From Mikania micrantha (taxonomy: Eukaryota; Streptophyta; Magnoliopsida; Asterales; Asteraceae): a DNA stretch of 64,000 nucleotides. Shown piece by piece: positions 10,310 to 21,134 of this stretch. Each line of letters begins with the position of its first letter. Positions within the stretch are counted from its first letter, which is position 1. The DNA is taken from the NCBI GenBank assembly GCA_009363875.1, contig CM018694.1:27971415-28035414 (forward strand). The letters run 5' to 3'. The position numbers and the translations under genes were made by a program. Below the pieces are notes generated by a model. That model saw nothing but the letters and a program-made list of their open reading frames with translations. It searched no databases and had not been told where the DNA came from.

Positions 10310-13246
10310 TGCCATACCCTTCGTCGCGTGCGGAATCCACGGCGTGGTGACGATTAATCCATTAAATCATGACCAAGATTAATGAAGAACAACCACAACA
10401 TTTACTAGATTTCATAAGATTAAAGGTAGTTTGATTACAGGTCATATTATCTACCAAAATAATGTACAATAACCGACCTCAAAAATCATGTTTACAAAAT
10501 AAGAACAGACAAGATAATTAAACAAAAGGATTAAGTAAGTTTCTAATCCATCCTAGCTTGTTTTTTGATCTTGTTCTATCTTAACTTGGTTGTCGTAGTT
10601 TTCCTTGTAATGTACCTATCTCTGATTACCTGAAACATGTGAAAAATATCTGTCAACTACAAGTAGTTGGTGAGATACATAGGTTTAAGTTTTAAACAAT
10701 ATAAGTTCATGAATAATAACTATATGAAAATATGATTGAATAATTGAACATTGTACAATTGAAATGTAAGTAACATAAAAATATTAACATGCTGTTGTAA
10801 CCCAAAATATCATCAAGTATATTAACAAGTCATCTTAGATCCAAGTACCAAACTAGGTTTGGAGTTAGGTTTAAGACTGACCAATGAAACCAATACGACC
10901 CATGGTAATAAAGTTAATTAATACCAACTCCATATTACTAAGCATGTGTCCAATATTGCTTAAGCTATTAAAATTAATTGACAGCTACTCCATATTGCTA
11001 AAACTACACCAATCCACAGTTAGCTATAAAAAAATTAAGCTAACCCTGACCTTGATGTAGCAAACCCGCTTTCCCTTGTTATGATAACTCAGTACTAACG
11101 ATAAACAATTGTGTGAACACAAGAGTGGAAAACTAAGAATATTGTTTTCCAACCCTTGAGTCCTAAGAATAACGATTGTGCGAACTTCAAGTATGAAATG
11201 CCAAGAATATTGCTTTCCGTACTAGAAGTCCTAAAGAATATATACCAGATGTGAATAAGTATGTTTACAAATGTATGTCCATGTTACGTATCCTATTATG
11301 AATTTGAAAACCAATATGTACAAAAGTATATATCCTTGATAAGGTCATGTGCCACGACAAGTCATGACTAAAGTGCCTTTGATCCAAAGATTTTCTTGTA
11401 ATTATATAAGTTTCCAACATAATGCCAACATAAGTTTTATATAATGAAATAAAAACTATTTAAGGAATTGCTTTCGAAATAGTTAATCACATGTGTCTCC
11501 CCAAAAGATTTCAAAATTGAAAATAGGGGCTATGATCTCACCTGTCAGCAGTAGACTCAGTTACGTATAAGGGGCTAAGCAAATGTGACTTCTAAGTGAA
11601 TCCTATAATATTGTATTCATACATATATAAGATTCATTGACATCGTTTGACTTTGTTTATTTGTTCTCATGAGTTATCTTGTTACTTGATTTACATACGT
11701 TTTAAGATTATCAATATCGACAGGTGCTTGATGTCGATCTTATTCACCTCTAAACCGATTTATATTGATACTCTTTTAACCTAAACCCATTGGATTTCAT
11801 TAAGGTTTTAATATCGGTGAGATTACAAAGAGTAGTGATACTATAATGTCGATGCTATGTTCTCCAAATGGAAAAGAAGTCATCGAGACTATCTAGTGTC
11901 GATCAGATCTTGGAATCAATCTTAAATGTCCTTTTATACATTAATATCAAGCCTACTTTGTTCCAAACTCCTTGGATGACATCAATTTACATAGTATCGA
12001 TGATTTGATGCTGCCAATGGGTCGTCGAGACTGGTAGTATCAATGGGGAGTTAGGCTGGTTCAAGGTGTGCCCATCCATACTATAAGTATCGATGGGATT
12101 TTAATATCGATGGTCTAGGCATCGAACAAATTAATATCGACGGGGACTTAGGCCTTTTTACTTGGACGACATCAAAATTAATAGTGTCGATGAGGGCTTG
12201 TCGAACTTGTGGCCATCGAACTTAATAGTATCGATGGAAGTTTTAGATGCCACCTTCATACGTCGATACTAGTTGCCCATCAATATTCATACGTCAATAC
12301 TAACCTTATCGACCTTTCCGGCCTCGCCTCATGTTCCTATGCTTAAACCAAGCTTGTTTAAGGCTTTCCAAGGGTATCTCATGGTTGGTTCTTGTGTTTT
12401 GAATATGTTTAAACCAGTTTTATGCTTGTTGGTTTCGAGTTGTGCAAAAACCCTAAAAACCAAAAGTTTGAGCTCGAACCTGCTTCTTTCGAGATGTTTT
12501 GAGCCCAGATCCTTTGTACTTCCTTAATGTAGACGATGAGAGCTTTCTTTTAACACAAGGATCTCAAAATTTGATCAAGAATGGAAGGAGATAGGTGGTG
12601 GGTTTTTAGAGAAAGAAAGCAGAGAGAGCTCCGAAATTTTTAGAGAGAGAGGATGTAAGAGCTGGTTGGTGAGAAAGTAAATGAGAGTTTTACGGCTTTT
12701 ATACCACGAGTGGTTACACGCGCGTTCAGGTTCATTCGTTTTCACGTTAATACAATATTTCACGAACGCACGTAACTATATACGTTTTTGGTTACTGTTT
12801 GTTGTTTCATTAATGTTGACTCGAATGATAAGTTCAACGTTGATATCTTTATGGAACGTCACTCATAACGATACCAGGTTTCGCTTACGCGTGACGATTT
12901 TTGTTCATTGTTTTTAATTTATGATACAAAGTGCCATAACACCATACACTAACACTACCCCATTATACCAAACAAAGTTTATTTATAAGGCATACGTAGG
13001 GTCAAGCTACTTGCCAGCCCAGCTGCCAGCCCACCACTATTTCGATATATTACGATAGTGTCCTTGCTAAGCGTATATGACTATAAATATATATATATAT
13101 GTATGTATGTATATACTTTATTTTCTAACTAGAAGTTTCCTATGCTACACACAAGAATTCACATGAATGTTTGAATACACAGATTATGATTTATGATTTT
13201 TAAGTTCTTGTTATTGAATACGATGATGAAATGTACATATGTTATA
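10310..13246 (-). mobile_element. Chromovirus LTR flanked by both a primer site and a polypurine tract
   Basis: The right edge is TGTTATA at 13246 (TGTTACA in the sister copy at 42479) and the left edge is TGCCATACCC. The part 11868-13246 is about 95% similar by eye to 40953-42479, which identifies it as an LTR. On the minus strand a polypurine tract precedes it (13259-13247), as for a 3' LTR. A primer-binding site follows it (10306-10295), as for a 5' LTR. A single LTR doing both jobs implies two head-to-tail elements sharing it. A degenerate copy of the hairpin interior lies at about 12990-13050, and a run of ATCGATG/CATCGA words fills about 11700-12330. Confidence 0.7.
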
Positions 13247-13259
13247 GTCTCCCCTATTT
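13247..13259 (-). promoter_or_regulatory. Polypurine tract of the chromovirus
   Basis: The minus strand reads AAATAGGGGAGAC directly before the LTR start at 13246, preceded by coding remnants of the pol end. It marks the 3' LTR boundary. Confidence 0.8.
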
Positions 13260-13441
13260 AAAGGAATTTCGTCCCAAAATAACTAGCTGAAGCTACTGTA
13301 ATAGGTGAGGGTCCTTTAGATTCATTAGGTATTCCCATTTCCAGGGAACTCTGCACCACGTTTGCCTTCACATCGTACCTTTACGATCAGAATCCGACTA
13401 CGTTTAAGTTTTTTGACCCCATGATCCATGTACTCGACGTT
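13260..13441 (-). pseudogene. 3' end of chromovirus pol, chromodomain region
   Basis: Minus-strand remnants read VEYMDHGVKKLKRSRI and KRG.EF, matching the chromodomain-like tail of Tekay-type chromoviruses, with later frames broken. The piece continues the pol fragment at 39070-40952; the 25.6-kb Sirevirus was inserted between them. ACGTT at 13437-13441 is the left target duplication of that insertion. Confidence 0.75.
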
Positions 13442-14057
13442 TGTAGGACCTAGTAGGAGCTCAGAAACAATCCGGTTCTAATGGATATCTGCTCGACAAC
13501 CTTTGGAATAGTGCGGAATCCTATTCCAGGGTTTTCCAATCGAAACCAACAAAAACCGTGGTGATCCGAAGGTGTAGGATGAACGTTTGATGCTTGATCG
13601 AACACCACGGGTTGAGAATCGAACTTGGACAGCAAGAACCACTCAAATCTTCTAGGGTTTGACACTGGAGTGCTCAGGGAAGAAGGAGGGCTCAGGAAAG
13701 TTAGGTTTGACAAAGTTTGAACTTGTATATATAGGCTGTCATCATTCGGCCGAATGAGTGGCCGAAGCAACTCATTCGGCGAATGACTCATCCGAATGGA
13801 CAGGTCAATCGAATGACTCATTCGGCGAATGACTCATTCGTTCGCCCAAGTCATTCTGTAAGCGTTCATTCGGCCAAATGGCTTCATTCTTAGAGCCATT
13901 CGCCCGAATGGGTCTGTAAGACATATAAATTCAATTTTAAACATAATCAAACATAAACATTAAGAACAATGTATAGAAAGACAACTTCCATTAATATTAT
14001 AAACTTTATACATAAGGATAATACAAAGTAGAACTAGGGACATTTAATGCATCTACA
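13442..14057 (-). repeat. 3' LTR of the outer Sirevirus (616 bp)
   Basis: Runs from TGTAGGACC to TCTACA. A TATA box (TATATATA, 13726-13733) is followed, upstream in sense, by a dense array of CATTCGGCCGAATG-type palindromes (about 13740-13935). It lacks a 10-bp direct repeat unit (AATCAAACAT) present in the other LTR. Confidence 0.95.
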
Positions 14058-14068
14058 AACTCCCCCTT
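14058..14068 (-). promoter_or_regulatory. Polypurine tract of the outer Sirevirus
   Basis: The minus strand reads AAGGGGGAGTT immediately before the 3' LTR. Confidence 0.9.
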
Positions 14069-14077
14069 GGACCTAGT

Positions 14078-17000
14078 TCACTCCTTGGAAGTGTCTTTCT
14101 TGAAATGTTTGTCGGAAATGGTTGTCCAATCAGCTCCAGCATGTATCCTGAACACCATACAAATACGAATGACTCTCATGAACTGCATGGCTTGTTCTAT
14201 GTCGGCAACATCGAAGAACATCTGATGGAAGTGCAGAATCTTGACATCACTGCGAGACAGATAGATCAACCACATAGGATCAAATAAACATTCAGTTTCC
14301 CATTTCTTGTCTTTGCACATCACAATTACAGCCTCTCCAGTACGCCCGTCATAATACCACCATCGGAAGCCTTCCAAAAAGTCTTGACGCATCTTCCTCA
14401 ACGGAATCTTCTTCATGACTTTAGGAGGAAGCCACTTCAGGATCACTTTATGCTTCCGGGTATCTCCATCTATCTCTGGCAAGTAATATCTTTCAGTTTG
14501 TTGAGGCCTGAAGTTCACCCACCTATTTCTATACTCATATTGTAGCTGTCTGGAGAACCAAGCTGACATCCCTGAGCCATCGCTGTATAACATCTTCAAG
14601 CGCGCAAGTTGATTGACTTCGAATCCTGGCAGCGTCTTGAAATCATGTGGATGCTTGAAATAATCAATTCCCTTTTCTCTCTTTACAGCATAGCATCCCA
14701 AGTCATGAAAGTATGCCCAGCTAAGAATCTGACCTCCAGCCTTGTAGCCTATGGTCCTATACACTTTAGTGTGAGTTGCTGGCATCTTCACAGTACTCTC
14801 CTTATTCAACGTTTCCCAATACGCTTTCCACTCTTCTTTCCTTTGCTGAATGTCATCAGCTGAAGACTTACCACCACTGACTTGTTCTTCTACATATCTG
14901 CTCAATATCTCTTTAGTGGCTTGATCAAATAGGTCAGTGAAAGTAGGCAGCTCGTCTTCAGCTGAAGTGTACTTTGGAGTCTCTTCCTTTGTAAAATCCT
15001 CCAATATAACCTCATCAACATCATCAAAAATTTCAGGAGAAGGCACATCATAAGCAGGAGCTGAGGTGTCATCAATCACAACCTCGTCTGGGTTCAACCT
15101 TAACAGCTCTGCTATCTGCTCCTTTGTTAAGCAGTGAATAATCTCTCCCTCCTCCTTGTCATAGCTAACTGAGTGCTGTATAATGCCCTGAGCGTCCAAA
15201 ATCATCGTAAGTGTCTCGTCCAATCGACGTCTCAAGGGCACAGCTTCGACTTCCTCAGTAGCTGCAGGTTCTTCTGCCTGAGTAGGAGGAGGAGAAGGAG
15301 CCTTAGCACTCTTATCGTGCTTGGTCTTTGTCCTGATCTCAGGAGGAGGGGCTTGCTCATCAGCATCATCTGAAATAGAAGAACTAGCAGACCTGCTCCC
15401 TGACCCATCTTCATCATCACCATCAGAGTCATCATCTTTATCTGACTCTTCATAATCAGCCTTCTCCTCATCAGATTCCTCTTCTTCTTCTTCATCATCT
15501 TCTTCTTCTTTCTCTTCATCTGAATCATCGGAGTTAGCTGCAGTGCCTTCAATTCTTGGAGTGCCCTCTTTAGAACTTTCAACAAGTTCAGCAAGTCGGG
15601 CATTTTCAGCTTCCAGGACAAGGATACGGTCACTGAAATCAGTGGCAGTCAGAGCCAACTGATTGTGCTCGTCAATGTATTTAAGCAGTTGTTCCTCCTG
15701 TTGAGCTGATCTTGCTCTCAGATCTGCCCTTCGATCTGCAGCTTGAAGCAACAAAGTATCCTGATCAGTTATCCTCTGAGTGAGCTGAGCAATCACTAAC
15801 TCCTGCTCTCTGTTCTTCTTCTCTTGGTCCAGGTTCCTTTCCATCAACCAAAGGACCATACTGTTCAGTTTACTCAGCTGCTCGACAACTGAAACAGTAG
15901 GTATAATCAGATCAGTTCGAGTGGTGGAAGGACTAGCAGAGGCAGTAGTGTAAATGGGAGCCTGAATACCAGAGGTAGTCAGAGGGGCAACAGTGGAACG
16001 TGTCAGAACAGCCCTTGACCTGGCCAGTGAAGAAACTGCAACTGCTGCCACTGATGTAACAATCGTTGTAGCAGCAGTCGACAGTTCTGACCTCCTCTGA
16101 AAGAGAAACCTAGCCCTTTTCCTCTTGCCTGAGGGAGATGATGTGGACTGAACTACAGCAGCAACAGACACAGCTGCAGTGGTTGTAACAGAAGAAGTGC
16201 GTGGAGGAGGAGCCAGGTCAAACTCTGGGATAAAAAATGGATCAGTAATCTCTTCAAGCTCAGCTTCACAACGTCTCTTCCTCTTCTTTATCAGTCTACC
16301 TCCCACCCATACATCTTCAAACTCATCATCAGGAGTGTCCTCTGAGTTTGAACTCTCAGCACCTTCACCTCCATCCTCACCACCTTCATCCTCTGATTCA
16401 TCTGACTCCTCCTTGTCTTCTGCAGACGTAGTACCAATCATATCAAGTGGAGTAGAAACTGTGGCTGTAGTAGTGGCCATAAAATCTAGCTCGAGTAAAG
16501 AATCAATGTCAACATCATCATTATCTGCACCAGATGTACTAGTTCCAACAACAATGCTTACACCAACTGCACAAACATCCAACACACCAGCCTTAACCAT
16601 ACTAACACCAGCAGTAGTAACAATGACATCAGCAGCAGCACTAACACCAACAGTACTCACACCAACACTAACACCACTAGCACCACCTCCTACATCATCA
16701 GCATCACCATCTCCATCATCATCACCCTCATCACCAGGAACAATAATATCTTCCATGTCGAAGTCTGATTCATCATGCCTCCATCTCCTACCAACTGGAG
16801 CTATATAATCAGGTCTCAGAATATGACCAAACAATGTACGCACTGTAGGCTTCCTCTCCTTCCCTCCGTATGACATCACTCTATTGAGAGTGATATCATT
16901 CATATGCTCCAAGCAAATAATATCAGCGTTGATCTTTGGCAAGTCAGGTAACTGAGCATCAATCAACTGCTGGAGGAACTGAGGGTACATAGGAAACTTC

Positions 17001-17578
17001 TTATCTCCCTTGAGCATCACATTCTCCTTCATGTGAGTGAATATCATCTCTGAAAAGTTGAAGGGTCGGTTCAACACCAAGGCGAAAAATGCACACTGTA
17101 TTGTCTCCCTCGTGTCATCAAAACCACCTCTCCTAGAGCCCAGGCAGTGAATAAGCACATGGGCTAAATACTTGAACTGAGGAGACATGAACGCCTTGTT
17201 GAGAATTCCAGCTCCAAGATCACCTTCATACTTGCACCGCATGAAACAACCAGGAACCAAGTAGCAGTCAAGTAGAATCGGCTGATCCGGTGTATCCTGA
17301 AAACCACATATCCTCCTGATATGCTCAGCAGAGACAACTACATCATGGCCTAGCACCTTGCCCCTGATGACTGGTGGCTCAACCTCACAGTCAATGTCAG
17401 CTGAACTCCAGAAGTCCAGCTGATGAGACTGATAGGGCACATGAACAGTAGAAATAGCAGCAAAGATCATGGAACGTCGCAGAAAAGTGATGATCTCAGT
17501 GAAGTGACGGGCATTCGCCGTGGTAAGATCCAAGTGTGCACAAATGTTGTTCTTGGTCACTGATTTGTATCCAGCCAT
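14078..17578 (-). CDS. Sirevirus third ORF (post-pol), intact, 1166 codons
   Basis: Function unknown. The start is set at Met 17578 (MAGYKSVTK); eight more codons are open upstream. Residues about 1-240 form an N-terminal domain with YEGDL, NFSEMIF and YPQFLQQLIDAQLP, shared with the third ORF of the nested element (28914-32129). A Val/Thr/Ala/Gly-rich low-complexity stretch follows, then a basic KKRKRR, Ser/Thr-rich parts, a heptad coiled coil (LVIAQLTQRI through RILVLEAENARLAELV), and a very acidic block (DDEEEEEESDEE). A Trp/Tyr-rich C-terminal region contains WAYFHDLGCYAVKR and EGFRWWYYDGRTGE. No signal peptide or transmembrane segment is visible, so the old label envelope-like is not supported. 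The frame is fully open although gag and pol of the same element are full of stops. It starts 2.15 kb after pol, behind a possible internal promoter (18226-18233). Confidence 0.85.
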   Translation of the reverse strand: MAGYKSVTKNNICAHLDLTTANARHFTEIITFLRRSMIFAAISTVHVPYQSHQLDFWSSADIDCEVEPPVIRGKVLGHDVVVSAEHIRRICGFQDTPDQPILLDCYLVPGCFMRCKYEGDLGAGILNKAFMSPQFKYLAHVLIHCLGSRRGGFDDTRETIQCAFFALVLNRPFNFSEMIFTHMKENVMLKGDKKFPMYPQFLQQLIDAQLPDLPKINADIICLEHMNDITLNRVMSYGGKERKPTVRTLFGHILRPDYIAPVGRRWRHDESDFDMEDIIVPGDEGDDDGDGDADDVGGGASGVSVGVSTVGVSAAADVIVTTAGVSMVKAGVLDVCAVGVSIVVGTSTSGADNDDVDIDSLLELDFMATTTATVSTPLDMIGTTSAEDKEESDESEDEGGEDGGEGAESSNSEDTPDDEFEDVWVGGRLIKKRKRRCEAELEEITDPFFIPEFDLAPPPRTSSVTTTAAVSVAAVVQSTSSPSGKRKRARFLFQRRSELSTAATTIVTSVAAVAVSSLARSRAVLTRSTVAPLTTSGIQAPIYTTASASPSTTRTDLIIPTVSVVEQLSKLNSMVLWLMERNLDQEKKNREQELVIAQLTQRITDQDTLLLQAADRRADLRARSAQQEEQLLKYIDEHNQLALTATDFSDRILVLEAENARLAELVESSKEGTPRIEGTAANSDDSDEEKEEEDDEEEEEESDEEKADYEESDKDDDSDGDDEDGSGSRSASSSISDDADEQAPPPEIRTKTKHDKSAKAPSPPPTQAEEPAATEEVEAVPLRRRLDETLTMILDAQGIIQHSVSYDKEEGEIIHCLTKEQIAELLRLNPDEVVIDDTSAPAYDVPSPEIFDDVDEVILEDFTKEETPKYTSAEDELPTFTDLFDQATKEILSRYVEEQVSGGKSSADDIQQRKEEWKAYWETLNKESTVKMPATHTKVYRTIGYKAGGQILSWAYFHDLGCYAVKREKGIDYFKHPHDFKTLPGFEVNQLARLKMLYSDGSGMSAWFSRQLQYEYRNRWVNFRPQQTERYYLPEIDGDTRKHKVILKWLPPKVMKKIPLRKMRQDFLEGFRWWYYDGRTGEAVIVMCKDKKWETECLFDPMWLIYLSRSDVKILHFHQMFFDVADIEQAMQFMRVIRICMVFRIHAGADWTTISDKHFKKDTSKE

Positions 17579-18225
17579 ATTGAAAAACAAAGAAATACAC
17601 ATGTTAGTCCAATTCAGTTGATCAGTAGAATCAAATCAGAACTATTAACAAGTAGATCATTTGGCCGAATGTAATTAATTTGGCCGAATGATCCTTGGTC
17701 GAATGAGCATGTTGACCGAATGAGTCATTCTGTCGAATGAGTCATACTGTCGAATGAGTCATTATGTCGAATGAACTTCATTCACCGAACGAGTTTCATT
17801 CACCGAATGAGCCATTCGCTGAATGGCGTCATTCGGCTGACTGTTGAGATTCAAAATTCCAGATGACAAATCTTCAAATCAGCTCATAAAAATCATGCAC
17901 ACATACTCAGAATCAACCGATTAACATTATTAAAACTGGTCTAATGTGGATTCAAGTCCATTTAATCCATCTATTCTGACACGACAGATTGGAACCCTAA
18001 AACCCTGATTTTTGAACTGATTTCATAGATTTCATGGTTAAAAGTCGACCATATTTGATCCACCAGTACCTGAGATGAAGAAGATATGAACTATCAGTAA
18101 GAAGTTTAGTGAATCGAAGAAAAAAATCAGAAAAATGGTCAGAAGGTGTGATTCGGGCTAATAGCACACACTTAAGAGCGAGAGAATGAAAAAGGGCAGA
18201 ATGGGGACTTCGGCCGAATTAAGTG

Positions 18226-18233
18226 TTTAAATA
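18226..18233 (-). promoter_or_regulatory. Possible internal promoter for the third ORF (TATA-like)
   Basis: The minus strand reads CGAATGA, six bases, then CTATTTAAACAC. In the LTR the promoter reads CGAATGA, seven bases, then CTATATATACA. The palindrome array lies upstream of the box in both places. It lies about 650 bases before the third-ORF start. Inference from layout only. Confidence 0.45.
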
Positions 18234-19000
18234 GTAACAGTCATTCGCCGAATGACTCCAGCGAATGAGCTGTTTCGCCCCAAGTTCATTCGGCCGAAAG
18301 AGATTCAAACTCAATAATCATTCGGCTAATGAAACAGACGAATGACTTCCTTCGGCCAAGGTTGATTCGGCCTAATGACTCATTCGTTGGAATGAGGTCA
18401 TTCGGTCGAATGAGTCATTCTCTATGTTCATTCGTACGAATGATACCTTGCACTCACAAAAGCAACTTGATTTCAAAATTTAACATTATGACCATTTAAC
18501 TGGGTGCCATTATGAAGATAAGTCTGATGGGTGATGGATTCAGATATGACAGACATCTGAACCTACAAATGATGATCTAAAACAAATTCTGAAAATAGAA
18601 ACTCTTTTTGTGTTTTTCTGAAACAAAATACAACTATACAACTAGCAACTAATAACAAAGAAACACATATTTTTGTGAGAAGTCTATTGAGAAAATAAAA
18701 CATACACCTAATCACATTAAATCAGCATCACTGAATGTTCCACTTCGAACACATTTGTCTTATGATATGATTACTGATATATTTGTCCCTTTTAAGCTTT
18801 TCAATACAAAACTTCTAAACTAATTTGATGATCACTCATGTTTTCTGACTGAGTTACCCATTTTATTTAACCAACACATATCAAAAACAGCTTGTAACTC
18901 ATCTCTGCACAGCTTAGAACCTAACATCATAAATTCTATAAGGTTCCAATTTATTTTCTTTTTGTATTTTTCTTTTGTCTCTCATGTTCAACACATTCTT

Positions 19001-19264
19001 ATGGACGGCTTCAGCTAGGTCTTTACAAAGCAGTATGGCACGTATACAGACCTATGTTGACATGATTGACTTGTTCTATCCAAATGGACGGCTTCAGCTA
19101 GGTCTTTACAAAGCAATATGGCACGTTATGGAATCGAACTTATTTTATTTTTTTATTTTCACAAGCTTAATACCAGCTTGATTTTATTTTATTTTCTTAT
19201 GATTCAATCTTTCTCATATGAATGGACGGCTTAAGCTAGGTCTTTATAAAGCAATATGGAACGT
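19001..19264. repeat. Three copies of a 43-bp sequence
   Basis: Copies at 19001-19043, 19084-19126 and 19222-19264 share ATGGACGGCTTCAGCTAGG and CTTTACAAAGCAATATGGCACG with a few differences. The spacers between them are unrelated in length (40 and 95 bases), so they are dispersed copies rather than a simple tandem array. Confidence 0.85.
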
Positions 19265-19733
19265 GTACAAATTTGAATTCCTGAATCATTGGAAACCTTA
19301 TTAGATCCTATGATGACAGGCGTATGCCTGATTTGAGTCAAAAACTATTTCTCACATAGCTGATTTTCTAAAACAGATCCCACAAATCAGACTTTGTAAG
19401 TTATCACAAATTGCCTATACATTTTGTAAAGTCTGCCTATCAGTACATCAATTCACAATTCTCATGTGTTTCCAGCTTATGCATTCACCTAAGCTGTTAA
19501 GACATGATAGATTAATACATTACTTTCCAAAGAAGACTTTCTCAGTTTTATAATTTTTAATTAGTTTTGTACTTTTCAAATTTTTAAATATTTTTGGTTT
19601 TTCAAATAACCTACTTTTTCTCCCCCTAAAAACCTGAAGGAGAAAATCTTTTTGAGTTTGAGATATATGAAATAACAGAAATACTTAATAATGAAAAATA
19701 AAACAAAGTAAAACTAACTAATAAAATCGATGA

Positions 19734-21134
19734 TCATTTGTTAGTTTCAATTGAAGGAAAGACTTCATCCTTTTGAAAAACACCATTAGCCGATAGCAGA
19801 TATAAGAATCTGGGTTTATCAAAAGCTTTTGTAAAAAGATCGGCTTTCTGATGATCGGTGTGTATTTTGAAAACATTGATGAGTTTCTTTTCAAAACAAT
19901 CACGTATGAAGTGATATTTGATATCGATGTGTTTGGTTTTCGAGTACTGGACCGGATTCTTAGTGACAGCTATGGCGGCAGTATTATCAACATAGATAGG
20001 AGTGTTAGAAAAATGTAACCCATAGTCCCTGAGTTGTTGTTGTATCCAGATGATTTGTGAACAGCAACTAGCAGCAGCAATGTATTCAGCTTCACAGGTT
20101 GAAGTAGACACCGTTGTCTGCTTCTTGCACTGCCATGTAACTAATCAGGTTCCAAAGAACTGACATCCTGCAGACGTTGACTTGAAATCCCTCTTGCATC
20201 CACCATAGTCTGAATCACTGTAAGCAATAAGCTCAAAGTTAGCATCATTAGGGTACCATAAACCAAGATCAGGAGTATCCTTCAGATAATGCATAATTCA
20301 CTTCACAGCAATCAGATGTGATACTCTTGGTTTTGACTGATAACGAGCACACAAGCATGTGGCGAACATGATATCTGGCCGAGAAGCAGTAAGATACATA
20401 AGAGACCCAATCATTCCTCGGTACAGAGTGGCATCGATTAACTCCCCTTTTTCATCTGGTGTAATCCCGTGATTAGCATCCAGCGGGGTACCAGCAGGCT
20501 TTGCATCCGACATACTGAACCGGCTCAGTATGTCACCAACGTATTTGGTCTGATGAATAAAAATCCCTGCCTCAGATTGATCCACTTGCAACCTGAGAAA
20601 AAATTTCATCTCTCCCATTGACCTCATTTCAAACTTGTCTTTCATGATTTTCTCAAAGTCCTTGCACAGACTATCATTGGTAGAACCGAAAATGATATCG
20701 TCCACATAAACTTGCACCAAGAGTAAATCACCATCCTTCTCTCGAATAAACAGTGTGTAGTCAATGACACCTCTTTTGAACCCGTTGTTCAGAAGGTGAG
20801 TAGATAGTGTCTCGTACCATGCTCGCGGTGCTTGATGCAATCCATATAAAGCCTTGTCTAGTTTGTAGACTTGGTCACGATGTAATGGATCCTAAAACCT
20901 GGGAGGTTGACTGACATACACTATTTCACTAATTACACAGTGAAGAAATGCACTCTTGACATCCATTTGATAGACTTTAAATTTCTTGAAGGATGCATAT
21001 GCCAAGAAAATACGGATTACTTCAAGTTGAGCAACCGGTGCAAACACTTCGTTATAGTCCAATCCTTCAATCTGTCTGAATCCTTGAACCACCAGGCGTG
21101 CCTTGTTTCGCACAATGATCCCGTGATCATCTTT
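19734..21134 (-). pseudogene. Outer Sirevirus pol, second part (reverse transcriptase and RNase H)
   Basis: Continues on the minus strand from 32980 after removal of the nested element. Reverse transcriptase motifs are NKARLVVQGFRQIEGLDY, VYQMDVKSAFLH, the catalytic YVDDIIFGS, and GSLMYLTASRPDIMFATC. RNase H motifs are STCEAEYIAAASCCSQIIW and KTKHIDIKYHFIRDCFEK. The frame ends at 19734. At least three in-frame stops break it: after PPRF (about 20890), at VK*IMHYL (about 20297) and at GT*LVTW (about 20145). The last two look like CGA to TGA changes, expected from decay of methylated cytosines. Not functional. Confidence 0.92.

Larger units (their letters stand above)
17579..19733 (-). other. 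Pol-to-third-ORF spacer of the outer Sirevirus
   Basis: Non-coding. It contains two arrays of ATTCGGC/GCCGAAT palindromic words (about 17655-17840 and 18240-18445), a TATA-like box between them, a three-copy 43-bp repeat (19001-19264) and an internal purine-rich tract next to pol (minus strand TTAGGGGGAGAAAAAG, about 19616-19632). On the minus strand a possible splice acceptor (CTTCTTCATCTCAG) lies near 18073. Confidence 0.7.

Noticed and set aside
15232..15633. Minus-strand open frame of 133 codons rich in Lys/Met/Leu
   Set aside because: Shadow of the acidic Glu/Asp-rich part of the third ORF at 14078-17578 in another frame.
16179..16808. Plus-strand 209-codon Ser/Pro/Thr-rich open frame
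   Set aside because: Antisense shadow of the low-complexity part of the third ORF; no start context or family resemblance.
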